Assembly: GCA_947646915.1 (NCBI GenBank)
Contig: CANSII010000016.1
Span: forward strand, 1-37,391
Source of the DNA: an uncultured Clostridium sp.
GTDB taxonomy: Bacteria > Bacillota > Clostridia > TANB77 > CAG-508
Direction of reading: 5' to 3'
DNA length: 37,391 nucleotides
Position 1 is the first letter of the stretch. Each line of letters starts with the position of its first letter. Below the pieces are notes generated by a model, which was given only the letters and a program-made list of their open reading frames with translations, was not told the origin of the DNA and searched no databases. Shown here one piece after another: positions 23,962 through 32,728 of the stretch. A program made the position numbers and the translations under genes.

Positions 23962-24606
23962 ATGATAAAAAGAGTTATATTTGATATTGATAATACATTA
24001 ATCCCATGGAAAGAAGAATATAATGAAGAAATAAAGGAAGTACTAAAAGAGTTAAATATACAATATACAATAGAAGAATATAATAAAATTATTGAGGCAT
24101 TTAATAAATATGAAGATGAATATTATGTTTTTGATGAAAGTTTAATGTTAGAATATATAAATAAATATACAAATAATGAATACCCCCAAATTTTTCTAAC
24201 TAACATTTTTAAAAGATGGGAAAATTGTCTAACAAGTAAGATGGATCCAAAATTAATTGAAACACTAGAATATTTAAAATCCAAATATGAATTAGCTATT
24301 TTAACAGATTGGTTTGCACAACAACAAAAACAAAGATTACAAAATGCAGGTATTTTAAAATATTTTGAAACTGTATATTCAGCAGAAAAGGCAAAAAGAA
24401 AACCTTTTAAAGAAGCATTTATGCAGGCAATAGGAATAAATAAACCTCAAGAATGTGTGATGATTGGTGATAGTTTGGAAAGAGATATACAAGGAGCTTT
24501 AAATGCAGGTCTTAATGCAATATGGTTTAATCCTAATATTCAAGATACTCAAAGTAACGAATATTTAATAATTACTCAATTAGATGAATTGAAAGAGATT
24601 TTATAA
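23962..24606 (+). CDS. HAD-superfamily hydrolase
   Basis: 214 aa with the four HAD motifs: DIDNT (Asp8 nucleophile, Asp10), the Thr of LAILTDW (motif II), Lys in KAKRKPFKEAF (motif III) and GDSLERDIQGA (motif IV). The helical cap between motifs I and II places it in the phosphoglycolate phosphatase/haloacid dehalogenase-like group; substrate unknown. TAAGGAG precedes the ATG. A perfect AT palindrome (CTTTATAT-A-ATATAAAG, 23932-23948) lies directly before the ribosome binding site. It may be transcribed with lexA (60-nt gap). Confidence 0.85.
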   Translation: MIKRVIFDIDNTLIPWKEEYNEEIKEVLKELNIQYTIEEYNKIIEAFNKYEDEYYVFDESLMLEYINKYTNNEYPQIFLTNIFKRWENCLTSKMDPKLIETLEYLKSKYELAILTDWFAQQQKQRLQNAGILKYFETVYSAEKAKRKPFKEAFMQAIGINKPQECVMIGDSLERDIQGALNAGLNAIWFNPNIQDTQSNEYLIITQLDELKEIL

Positions 24607-24650
24607 TATTGATAACATGAAAATTATTTTAAATATCTTATGTAAAACTG

Positions 24651-24679
24651 TTGAAATATTTAATAATAGATGCTATAAT
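24651..24679 (+). promoter_or_regulatory. sigma-A promoter
   Basis: TTGAAA at 24651-24656 and TATAAT at 24674-24679 with 17-nt spacing, 36 nt before the ATG at 24716. Confidence 0.7.
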
Positions 24680-24715
24680 ATTAATACATGAATTATAAAA
24701 CTGGAGGACATAAAA

Positions 24716-24940
24716 ATGAAAAATTGTGCAAATAGTTACAGAACATTAATGGAACATGAGGAATATCGGATGTTGATTTCTTTTTTGCGAGAAGCAATAG
24801 AGGATTATTTAGAAATTCCTCCATCAAAGAGAAGCTCTAGGGATAAAAAATTGTATGATTATTCAAGAGCTTTACTAAAAATGGCAACGAAAAGAAAGAA
24901 ATCTTTCGAAATCATCGATAAGATGGCAAAACTGCAATAA
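24716..24940 (+). CDS. hypothetical protein, 74 aa
   Basis: Small, basic, all-helical and soluble by appearance (YRMLISFLREAIEDYLEIPP, then a Lys/Arg-rich second half). It has its own consensus promoter, a GGAGG box and a strong terminator, so it is very likely an expressed single gene. No family is recognised. Confidence 0.65.
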   Translation: MKNCANSYRTLMEHEEYRMLISFLREAIEDYLEIPPSKRSSRDKKLYDYSRALLKMATKRKKSFEIIDKMAKLQ

Positions 24941-24948
24941 CTCTAGTT

Positions 24949-24980
24949 AAAAGCCTCAGATTTTATTCTGAGGCTTTTTG
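24949..24980 (+). terminator. intrinsic terminator
   Basis: Perfect 12-bp stem AAAAGCCTCAGA (24949-24960) with TCTGAGGCTTTT (24967-24978), 6-nt loop, ending in T-run. Confidence 0.9.
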
Positions 24981-24990
24981 TTTATATTAT

Positions 24991-25134
24991 AGGAAACACT
25001 ATGAAACTTTTTAGATACTGAGGCACAAATTGAAAATAGAAAAGCCATAATAAAGTGAATAATGACTCAGGTCGAACTCAATATTAAATATTATATTTAT
25101 AACACTTTTTATATTAATGTTAATATTAGCTGTA
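24991..25134. repeat. decayed copy of the core element (copy E)
   Basis: The core is about 94 nt (24991-25084), reverse orientation: GATACTGA, TAAAGTGAATAATGACT and GTCGAACTCAATAT are kept, and the CCAAGGCG block is lost. The right arm and outer end (25085-25134) match the left half of copy B, read on the other strand, with only a few differences. The left arm is eroded so the palindrome no longer closes. It starts just after the terminator at 24949-24980. Confidence 0.7.
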
Positions 25135-25174
25135 AATAGTATTATATATAAATAAAAAATTCACAAATATACAG

Positions 25175-25202
25175 TTGACAAAGTATAATAAAATATTATA
25201 AA
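25175..25202 (+). promoter_or_regulatory. promoter of the ABC exporter operon
   Basis: TTGACA at 25175-25180 and TATAAA at 25197-25202, 16-nt spacing, 40 nt before the ATG at 25243. Confidence 0.55.
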
Positions 25203-25242
25203 CTATAATTTACACTAATAAAGAGAAAAGGAGTTACAAGAA

Positions 25243-27600
25243 ATGTTAAAAGTATTAAAAAACCTAAAAGAATCCACAATATCAGTAATAATAATAGTAA
25301 TGTTACTAATACTACAAGCAACATGTGATTTAACACTACCAGACTACACATCAAAAATAATAAATGTAGGAATACAAAATGGAGGAATAGAAGAAGTAGC
25401 ACTAGAAGTAATAAGAAAAGAAACAATAGATAAAATATTACTATTAACTGAACAAGAAGAAGAAATAAAAAACGCATATGAAGAAATAACAAAGGAAGAA
25501 GTAGGAGAAAAGCAGTATGAGAAAATACAAAAGCAATATCCTGTTATAGAAAAAGAAACATTATACAAAATAAAAAAATTAACTAGAGAAGAAAAAGAAA
25601 AGATAAACAACATTATGGCAAGACCATTAATGATAATTAGTAATTTAGAAAATGAAGAAAAGGCAATACAAATAAAAAATCAAATAATAGCAGAAATGCC
25701 AACAGAAATTCAAGAACAACAGAGAAATGCTATAGAAAATATGGAGCTAATAGATATTTTTAAGCAAATGCCAAAAGAAAAATTAAAAACAATGTTATCA
25801 AAGATAAATGAGCAATTAGATAATATGGAAGAAAGCATAATAGAACAAGCAGCAATACAACAAGTAAAACAAGAATACAAAAATATGGGAGTAAATACAG
25901 ATAATTTACAAAATACATATATAATAATATCAGGATTAAAGATGCTTGGAATATCACTAATTATAATGGTATCTGCAATTTCAGTTATGTTATTATCAGC
26001 TAGAGTAGGAGCAAGACTTGCAAGAACATTAAGAGAGAAAGTTTTTAAAAAGGTATTAAGTTTTTCAAATAAAGAATTTACTGAATATAGTACAGCATCA
26101 TTAATAACACGTTCAACAAATGATATTCAACAAATACAAAATTTAATTGGAATGTTATTTAGAGTTGTTGTATATGCACCAATAATTGGTGTTGGAGGAT
26201 TTTTAAGAGTTTTAAGACAAAGTGATAATTCAATGGCGTGGATTATAGGTGTTGCAATTTTAGCAATATTATTTGTAATAGGAACATTATTTATAATAGC
26301 AATGCCAAAATTTAAAATCTTACAAAAATTAATAGATAAAGTAAACCTAGTTGCTAGAGAAATATTAACAGGATTACCAGTAATAAGAGCATTTAATACA
26401 GAGAAAAAAGAAGAAAAAAGATTTGATGTTGCTAATACTAATTTAACAAAAACAGATTTATTTGTAACTAGAGCAATGAGCTTTATGATGCCAGCATTAA
26501 TGTTAATAATGAACTGTATATCTTTATTAATAGTATGGGTTGGAGCACATGGAGTTGATAGTGGTACAATGCAAGTTGGAAATATGATGGCATTTATACA
26601 ATATACAATGCAAATTGTAATGAGCTTTTTAATGATTTCAATGATGTCAATAATATTACCACGTGCATCAGTATCAGCAAATCGTATTAATGAAGTAATA
26701 GATACAGAAGAATTCATAAAAGAAAATAAAGAACCAAAACAATTAAATCAAAATAAAAAAGGTTTAATAGAGTTCAAAAATGTAGGTTTTAAATATCCAG
26801 ACAGTGATGAAGAAGTTTTAAGTGACATTACATTTACAGCAAAACCAGGCGAAACAACAGCAATTATAGGAAGTACAGGAAGTGGAAAATCCACAATTGT
26901 AAATTTAATACCAAGATTTTATGATATCACATCAGGTAATTTATTAATAGATGGTGTTGATATAAAAGATATATCAAATAAAGATTTAAGAAAAATAATA
27001 GGATTTGTACCACAAAAAGGAGTATTATTTTCAGGGACAATAGAATCAAACATAAAATATGGAAATCCTGAGATGTCAGATGAGCAAATGATTGAAGCTG
27101 CACAAATTGCACAAGCAGAAGAATTTATTGAAGCAAAACCATTAAAATATCAAGAACCAATAGCACAAGGCGGAAGTAATGTATCTGGAGGGCAAAAACA
27201 AAGATTATCAATTGCAAGAGCAATAGCAATTGACCCTGAAATAATTGTATTTGATGACAGTTTTTCAGCATTAGATTTTAAAACAGATAGTATTTTAAGA
27301 GCAGAACTTAGTAAAAAAACAAAAGATAAAACAGTAATAATAGTTGCACAAAGAATAAATACAATAATAAATGCAGATCAAATTATAGTATTAGAAGATG
27401 GAAAAGTTGTGGGAAAAGGAACACACCAAGAATTAATTAAAAATAATGAAACATATAAGCAAATAGCATTATCACAATTGTCAGAAGAAGAATTAAATAT
27501 AGAAAAAACAGAAAATAAAAAAAGCAAAGAAGATATAAAAGATATAAGAAATGTAGAAAATGAAAATAGAGAAAAGGAGGAAAATTTAAAAAATGAGTAA
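25243..27600 (+). CDS. ABC exporter subunit with degenerate catalytic site and large extracellular insert
   Basis: 785-aa fused membrane/ATPase subunit. TM1 is at about 12-30. A hydrophilic, helical insert of about 185 residues (about 40-225) lies between TM1 and TM2 and so should be outside the cell. The other helices and the ATPase domain follow: Walker A GSTGSGKST (about 543), signature VSGGQKQR (about 648), Walker B IIVFDDSFSALD. The residue after the Walker B Asp is Asp, not the catalytic Glu, as expected for the non-canonical half of a heterodimeric exporter (TM287/288, BmrCD). Stop codon overlaps the start of the next gene by 8 nt, so the two are co-translated partners. Substrate unknown; multidrug or peptide export is likely. 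Confidence 0.9.
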   Translation: MLKVLKNLKESTISVIIIVMLLILQATCDLTLPDYTSKIINVGIQNGGIEEVALEVIRKETIDKILLLTEQEEEIKNAYEEITKEEVGEKQYEKIQKQYPVIEKETLYKIKKLTREEKEKINNIMARPLMIISNLENEEKAIQIKNQIIAEMPTEIQEQQRNAIENMELIDIFKQMPKEKLKTMLSKINEQLDNMEESIIEQAAIQQVKQEYKNMGVNTDNLQNTYIIISGLKMLGISLIIMVSAISVMLLSARVGARLARTLREKVFKKVLSFSNKEFTEYSTASLITRSTNDIQQIQNLIGMLFRVVVYAPIIGVGGFLRVLRQSDNSMAWIIGVAILAILFVIGTLFIIAMPKFKILQKLIDKVNLVAREILTGLPVIRAFNTEKKEEKRFDVANTNLTKTDLFVTRAMSFMMPALMLIMNCISLLIVWVGAHGVDSGTMQVGNMMAFIQYTMQIVMSFLMISMMSIILPRASVSANRINEVIDTEEFIKENKEPKQLNQNKKGLIEFKNVGFKYPDSDEEVLSDITFTAKPGETTAIIGSTGSGKSTIVNLIPRFYDITSGNLLIDGVDIKDISNKDLRKIIGFVPQKGVLFSGTIESNIKYGNPEMSDEQMIEAAQIAQAEEFIEAKPLKYQEPIAQGGSNVSGGQKQRLSIARAIAIDPEIIVFDDSFSALDFKTDSILRAELSKKTKDKTVIIVAQRINTIINADQIIVLEDGKVVGKGTHQELIKNNETYKQIALSQLSEEELNIEKTENKKSKEDIKDIRNVENENREKEENLKNE

Positions 27601-29470
27601 TAAAACAGAAAAAATGCAAAAACCTCCTGAAATGAAACAAAAAGGACCAATGGGTGGAGGAGCAAAAGGAATTGCACCAGTAGAAAAAGCAAAAGATATA
27701 AAAGGAACAACGAAAAAATTAGCAAAAATGCTTTCAAAATATAAAATATTAGTCAGTATAGTTCTAATTTTTGCAGTTGGAAGCACAATATTTAGTATAG
27801 TAGGACCTAAAATATTAGGAAATGCGACAACAGAGATATATACAGGATTAATGAACAAAATAAATGGAACAGGTGGAATTGATTTTACAAAAATTGGACA
27901 AATAATTTTATGGGTTGTTGGGTTATATGTAGCAAGTGCTTTATTTAACTTAATACAAGGTTATATAATGTCAGGTGTTGCATTAAAAGTAACATATAAT
28001 ATAAGAAAAGATTTAATAAATAAAATAAACAAATTACCAATGAAATATTTTGACAAGAAAACAAATGGTGAAGTTTTATCAATACTAACAAATGATGTTG
28101 ATACATTAAGTGCAGGATTAAATCAAAGTATTACACAAATAATAACTTCAGTATGTACAATAATAGGAATATTAATAATGATGTTTTCAATTAGTTGGGA
28201 AATGACAATAGCAAGTTTATTAATATTGCCAATTTCAGCAATAATACTAAAAATAGTTATTGGAAAATCACAAAAATACTTTGTAGAGCAACAAGAATAT
28301 TTAGGTCATGTAAATGGGCAAGTAGAAGAAGTTTATGGGGGACACAACATAGTAAAAGTATTTGGAAGAGAAAAAGAAGTAATAAAAGAATTTGAAAAAG
28401 AAAACAAAAGATTATATAAGGCAGGATGGCGTTCTCAATTCTTATCAGGATTAATGTATCCATTAATGAACTTTATAGGGAATGTTGGATATGTTTTAGT
28501 TGCAATACTTGGAGGATATTTCGCAGTAAAAGGAAGAATTACAGTAGGAAATATACAAAGTTTTATACAATATAATAAACAATTTACACAGCCAATAGGT
28601 CAAGTTGCACAAATATCAAGTACGATACAAGCAATGATTGCAGCAGCAGAGAGAATATTTGAATTTTTAGAAGAAAAACAAGAAGTAGAAGACATTGAAA
28701 ATCCTGTTTCAATAGAAGGAATAAAAGGAAATGTAAAATTTGAACATGTACATTTTGGATATGACCCAGAAAAAACAATAATAAATGATTTTAACAGTAA
28801 TATAAAAGATGGACAAAAAATCGCAATTGTTGGACCAACAGGTGCAGGAAAAACAACAATTGTAAAATTATTAATGAGATTTTATGATGTAAATGATGGA
28901 GCAATTTTAATTAATGGACATAATATTAAAGAATTTAAACGTGGGGAACTTAGAAAATTATTTGGAATGGTACTTCAAGATACGTGGCTTTTTGGAGGAA
29001 CTATAAGAGATAATATAAAATATAGTAAACCTGATGCAACAGATTCAGAAGTAATAGAAGCAGCAAAAGCTGCACATGTACATCATTATATAAAAACATT
29101 ATCTAAAGGCTATGATGCTGTAATAAATGAAGAATCAAATAATATATCAGCAGGTCAAAAACAGTTACTTACAATAGCAAGAGTTATTTTAGCAGATCCT
29201 AAAATTTTAATTTTAGATGAAGCTACAAGTTCAATTGATACTAGAACTGAACAACAAATTCAATCTGCAATGGACAACTTAATGAAAGGTAGAACCAGTT
29301 TTATTATTGCTCATAGATTATCAACTATAAAAAATGCTGATTTGATTTTAGTTATGGATAAAGGAGATATAGTTGAACAGGGAACTCATGAAGAATTATT
29401 GAAAAAAGATGGTTTTTATGCTAATTTGTATAATTCACAATTTGAAGATTGTAATGATGAAATAGGATAG
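27593..29470 (+). CDS. ABC exporter subunit, catalytically canonical partner
   Basis: 625 aa with six membrane helices and a C-terminal ATPase domain. Walker A GPTGAGKTT (about 414), signature ISAGQKQL (about 519; Ala for the usual Gly), Walker B ILILDEATSSID with the catalytic Glu, and the IAHRLST switch His. It complements the previous subunit: the degenerate signature here and the Asp-for-Glu there together would form the known one-active-site heterodimer. The N-terminus has a Pro/Gly/Lys-rich cytoplasmic stretch (about 8-30). Overlaps the upstream gene by 8 nt; GGAGG lies 12 nt before the ATG. Confidence 0.92.
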   Translation: MSNKTEKMQKPPEMKQKGPMGGGAKGIAPVEKAKDIKGTTKKLAKMLSKYKILVSIVLIFAVGSTIFSIVGPKILGNATTEIYTGLMNKINGTGGIDFTKIGQIILWVVGLYVASALFNLIQGYIMSGVALKVTYNIRKDLINKINKLPMKYFDKKTNGEVLSILTNDVDTLSAGLNQSITQIITSVCTIIGILIMMFSISWEMTIASLLILPISAIILKIVIGKSQKYFVEQQEYLGHVNGQVEEVYGGHNIVKVFGREKEVIKEFEKENKRLYKAGWRSQFLSGLMYPLMNFIGNVGYVLVAILGGYFAVKGRITVGNIQSFIQYNKQFTQPIGQVAQISSTIQAMIAAAERIFEFLEEKQEVEDIENPVSIEGIKGNVKFEHVHFGYDPEKTIINDFNSNIKDGQKIAIVGPTGAGKTTIVKLLMRFYDVNDGAILINGHNIKEFKRGELRKLFGMVLQDTWLFGGTIRDNIKYSKPDATDSEVIEAAKAAHVHHYIKTLSKGYDAVINEESNNISAGQKQLLTIARVILADPKILILDEATSSIDTRTEQQIQSAMDNLMKGRTSFIIAHRLSTIKNADLILVMDKGDIVEQGTHEELLKKDGFYANLYNSQFEDCNDEIG

Positions 29471-29489
29471 GAAAATTAAATTTTCCTAT
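29467..29489. terminator. bidirectional terminator between ABC operon and DUF1540 gene
   Basis: ATAGGAAAA (29467-29475) pairs with TTTTCCTAT (29481-29489), 5-nt loop; it overlaps the stop codons of both converging genes. A/T-rich on both sides, so it could serve both. Confidence 0.55.
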
Positions 29490-29650
29490 TCTTCGCATTT
29501 ATAGCTTGAACATTTTGATTCACTAGGTTTTTTTGTTTTACAGTTAGATTTTGGTGTAACAGTTATCTCATTTAAAGTACATAATCCTTCTCTAGTGTTA
29601 TTATATTTACAACTTTCTACTGTACAACAGATTTTCTGATTTCCATTCAT
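29486..29650 (-). CDS. DUF1540 Cys-rich small protein, 54 aa
   Basis: The product starts MNGNQKICCTVESCKYNN and ends CSSYKCEE. The Cys pattern and the C-L-N-E-I-T-V stretch in the middle match DUF1540, small Cys-rich proteins of clostridia and bacilli thought to bind metal; some are spore or stationary-phase proteins. Eight Cys in 54 residues. A GGAGG box (complement of 29659-29663) lies 8 nt before the ATG. Too short for many gene finders; convergent with the ABC operon. Confidence 0.82.
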   Translation of the reverse strand: MNGNQKICCTVESCKYNNTREGLCTLNEITVTPKSNCKTKKPSESKCSSYKCEE

Positions 29651-29689
29651 TTAAAGAACCTCCAATTTTAAATATATATTTTTTTATTA

Positions 29690-29760
29690 TTTAAGTTTTA
29701 GTTTTTTTATTATATATCTTTTTTCTAAATGATATAGTATTTCAAAAAACTGAACTTTAA
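29690..29760. repeat. core-less MITE-like hairpin, TTTAAG-type ends
   Basis: TTTAAGTTTTAGTTTTTT (from 29690) and AAAAAACTGAACTTTAA (to 29760) are imperfect inverted repeats; the inner ATATATCTTTTTTCTAAAT is shared with the right arm of copy C. TATTAT lies directly on both sides, a possible 6-bp target duplication, though weak in such AT-rich DNA. It lies between the DUF1540 and vanY genes. Confidence 0.55.
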
Positions 29761-29898
29761 TATTATTATGCTCGTTTTTAAAAATTTTATTTTACAAAGA
29801 ATTTTAAATATGATAAAATATTATAAAAATATAAAAGATGACACAATGATTATAAATTTTTAATAATATTAATTTTAATAAGAAAAGATAGGAGAACA

Positions 29899-30735
29899 AT
29901 GAAAAAGGGAAAAAGAATAAAAGATAGTAAGCAACAAATATTAGTAAAAAAATCATTAATAATCATATTTTTAATTTTATTAATAATTAATATGATTTTG
30001 CTTATATTAAGAGGTATAAAATTTATAAAAAATAAAATAAATGATGAAACAGTAGAAACATTTTCTAGTTTGGAGAAAAATGAAAATATTAGAAAAATTG
30101 ATGAAGTAAATGAAAAAGACAAAAACAATGGGAAAGATACAGAAATTAATAATATTATAACAGATTGGAAATTAATATTAATTAATAAAGATAATATAAT
30201 TCCAAATGATTATCAACTTGAAGTTCAAGAGATTGAAGGAATTCATAAAGCAGATTATAGAATTGTAGAACAGATAAAAAAAATGTTAAATGATGCTAGA
30301 AAGCAAGGTTTAGATCCAATAATATGTTCAAGTTATAGGACAAAAGAATTTCAAGAAAACCTTTTTTATAATAAAGTTAAGTATTATTTAAAATTAGGAT
30401 ATACACAACAGAAAGCAGAAGAGGAAGCATCATATTGGGTTACAATACCAAGGACAAGTGAACATGAAGTAGGACTAGCTATTGATATTGTAAGCAAAAA
30501 ATATCAGATTTTAGATAAAAAACAAGAGGAGACAAAAGTTCAAAAATGGCTTATTGAACATTGCACTGATTATGGATTTGTTTTAAGATATCCTACAGAG
30601 AAAAAAGATATTACAAAAATTAATTATGAGCCTTGGCATTATAGATATGTGGGATTAGAGCATGCCAAGATTATGAAAGAAAAAAATTTTTGTTTAGAAG
30701 AATATATTGAGTATTTAAAAGAAAATAAAAATTAA
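29899..30735 (+). CDS. D-alanyl-D-alanine carboxypeptidase, VanY family
   Basis: 278 aa. A signal anchor (about 19-37) precedes a charged linker and an M15B-type zinc peptidase domain. Motifs: SSYRT (144-148), SEHEVGLAIDI with zinc ligands His189 and Asp196, catalytic Glu244 and zinc ligand His247 in EPWHYRYVG. It would trim the terminal D-Ala from peptidoglycan pentapeptides outside the membrane. GATAGGAG precedes the ATG. Isolated gene, with no van resistance cluster nearby, so a housekeeping wall role is more likely than glycopeptide resistance. Confidence 0.92.
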   Translation: MKKGKRIKDSKQQILVKKSLIIIFLILLIINMILLILRGIKFIKNKINDETVETFSSLEKNENIRKIDEVNEKDKNNGKDTEINNIITDWKLILINKDNIIPNDYQLEVQEIEGIHKADYRIVEQIKKMLNDARKQGLDPIICSSYRTKEFQENLFYNKVKYYLKLGYTQQKAEEEASYWVTIPRTSEHEVGLAIDIVSKKYQILDKKQEETKVQKWLIEHCTDYGFVLRYPTEKKDITKINYEPWHYRYVGLEHAKIMKEKNFCLEEYIEYLKENKN

Positions 30736-30753
30736 ATACAAGACATTTTATTA

Positions 30754-30827
30754 GTTACAGATTAATGTTTTTTCTAAATAATATACTTTTGCAAAAAAAC
30801 AAAACTTAAAAAATATTAACCTGTAAC
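30754..30827. repeat. core-less GTTACAG-type element with 7-bp direct repeats
   Basis: Ends GTTACAGATTAAT (30754-30766) and ATTAACCTGTAAC (30815-30827) are inverted repeats with one mismatch. TTTATTA flanks it directly on both sides (30747-30753 and 30828-30834), a candidate target duplication. The ends match copy D. The interior has a TTTAAG-type end motif (TTTTTTCTAAATAATA ... AACTTAAA) but no 102-nt core. Confidence 0.65.
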
Positions 30828-30873
30828 TTTATTATTAACAATTTTTCTAAAGAAATTTTAGTTAAATTTATAA

Positions 30874-31457
30874 TTAATCACAATTATCATTAGAATTGTC
30901 AGAATTATTCTTTTCACATATTTCAGGTGGTTCTTTAAAGCTTAAATACCAACTAATGCCATTTTGATTTTCATTTATAGAATTTTGTCTTTCCTCTAAT
31001 TCACAAAATGTTTTAGGTGGTGGTACAATTACAGGTTGACCTGGCATCCAATTTGCTGCTGTAGATCCATTACTACAATCAGCCATTTGTAAAGCTTGAA
31101 CTGTTCTAATTATTTCAGGTATAAATCTTCCGACATTTAGTGGGTAAATCATAATTGTTCTTATTATTTGTTTATCATCAATTATAAAAACATTTCTAAC
31201 TGTTTCTGTTGTACTAACATCATTAGATATCATTCCATATTTTCTTGCTATTTGACCGCTTCTGTCTGCTACAAGAGGAAATGGAAGTTTTATCCCTGTC
31301 TTACAATAAATGTCGTATATCCATGCTAAATGTGATGGATTACTATCAATACTTAATCCTAAAAGTTCTGTATTCATTTGCTGAAAATATGTATAAGCTC
31401 TTGAAAAAGCAATCATTTCTGTAGTACATACTGGGGTAAAGTCTTAATCTTTGGGTG
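30874..31457 (-). pseudogene. peroxiredoxin (Prx6-like), N-terminally truncated
   Basis: The open frame from the ATG at 31416 gives 180 residues with Prx family marks (GLSIDSNPSHLAWI, PLVADRSGQIARKYGM, RNVFIID, QPVIVPP). The peroxidatic Cys motif DFTPVCTTE lies just before that ATG (Cys codon 31426-31428) and is cut off by an in-frame TAA at 31444-31446. Removing five bases (GATTA) there would extend the match to HPKDFTPVC, but upstream of the His codon (31455-31457) homology ends altogether. The first 45 or so residues, including the thioredoxin-fold start, are absent. So the gene lost its head and probably cannot make an active enzyme. The truncated end faces the DUF4143 ATPase gene. Confidence 0.8.
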
Positions 31458-31481
31458 CATTTTTTATACTATATTTTATTT

Positions 31482-32684
31482 TTAAAAATCTTCATTCATT
31501 AAAAAATCAAATATATTAACATGTTTTATTCCATTTTGGGAATAGTTTTCTTCATCAAGCGAAATTACATATTTTGAATATGCATCATTAATTCCATCAT
31601 ATGCTCCAAATTCTCTTTTTGCTGTTTCTTCTGAAGACAAAGTATAACAAACTTGTATATATTTTAAATCGTTATTTTTAGTTGCAACAAAATCTACTTC
31701 ACCTTTTTTGGTTTTACCAATATATACTTCATAACCTTTGACAAGTAAATCGTTATATACTATATTTTCTAAAGCATTTGAATAGTTTAGTTCTTTACTA
31801 TTTGTCTTTATTTTTTTAACTCCTAAATCAGAAGCATAATATTTATTTAGTGTTTTTAAAACACTCTTTCCTTGAATATCATATCTATAAACTTTATTCA
31901 TTATAAAAGTTGAACAAAGTGCTTCTAAGTAATTATATAATGTATCTGTTGATATTTCATGATGTTCAGTTTTTAAATATTTTAAAATATTATTAGCTGA
32001 AAATTCTTTTCCTTCTGTTTCTAAAACATATTGTAGTATTTTATTAAAAGAAGTAATATCTTTTACATTTAATCTTTCAACTACATCCTTTAGAAGTATT
32101 GAATCATAAACGTCTGAAATGTAATTAAGCTTTGCTCTTTCATTTTCAAAAGAAAATCTTTGTGGGAGAGTGCCCCATTCAAATATATCAAGTAATAAAT
32201 TTTTATAGTTTTCCTTTGGTGTATTTGTAAGTTCTACTATTTCTTTAAAAGATAAAGGTAAGACTCTAAAGCTAACATATCTGCCTGACAAGTCTGTAGA
32301 CAATTCTAAAAAAGTCATCTTACTGTTTGAACCTGTTATAAATATACTAAACTGGTTTGTAATTCTTAAAGAATTGATTCCTTTTTCAAATTCTTCAACT
32401 TTTTGAATCTCATCTAAAAATACATAATATTTATTTTTGTTTTTAGCAAGACTTTTTATATAATCGTTTAAATCTTTTGCAGTTTTTATAAAACTATAAT
32501 CTAAAGATTCAAAATTTATATAAATTATTTGTTCATCTGTTATTCCTTTTTCTTTCAATTCATCTATTATTTGAGTTAAAATAACAGATTTTCCACTTCT
32601 TCTTAATCCATATATTATTTTTATTAATGATGTTTCTTCATAAAAGTCTCTTATTGGAGTTAAATATTTTTCTCTAATTAACAT
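31482..32684 (-). CDS. AAA+ ATPase with DUF4143 domain
   Basis: 400 aa. Walker A GLRRSGKS (about 27-34), Walker B YYVFLDEIQ, sensor TGSNS, then the DUF4143 region with LSGRYVSF and a C-terminal nuclease-like fold containing GEVDFVA, similar to PD-(D/E)XK enzymes. This is the COG1373 family, common and strain-variable in anaerobes and archaea; function unproven. The ATG at 32684 has AGGTGA 5 nt before it; the GTG three codons upstream overlaps that box. Two tandem palindromes lie just upstream. Located between the truncated peroxiredoxin and the recombinase, so probably part of an acquired island. Confidence 0.88.
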   Translation of the reverse strand: MLIREKYLTPIRDFYEETSLIKIIYGLRRSGKSVILTQIIDELKEKGITDEQIIYINFESLDYSFIKTAKDLNDYIKSLAKNKNKYYVFLDEIQKVEEFEKGINSLRITNQFSIFITGSNSKMTFLELSTDLSGRYVSFRVLPLSFKEIVELTNTPKENYKNLLLDIFEWGTLPQRFSFENERAKLNYISDVYDSILLKDVVERLNVKDITSFNKILQYVLETEGKEFSANNILKYLKTEHHEISTDTLYNYLEALCSTFIMNKVYRYDIQGKSVLKTLNKYYASDLGVKKIKTNSKELNYSNALENIVYNDLLVKGYEVYIGKTKKGEVDFVATKNNDLKYIQVCYTLSSEETAKREFGAYDGINDAYSKYVISLDEENYSQNGIKHVNIFDFLMNEDF

Positions 32685-32728
32685 ATTTTTCACCTCAAAA
32701 ATATTTTAACATATAATTTTATGCTTGT

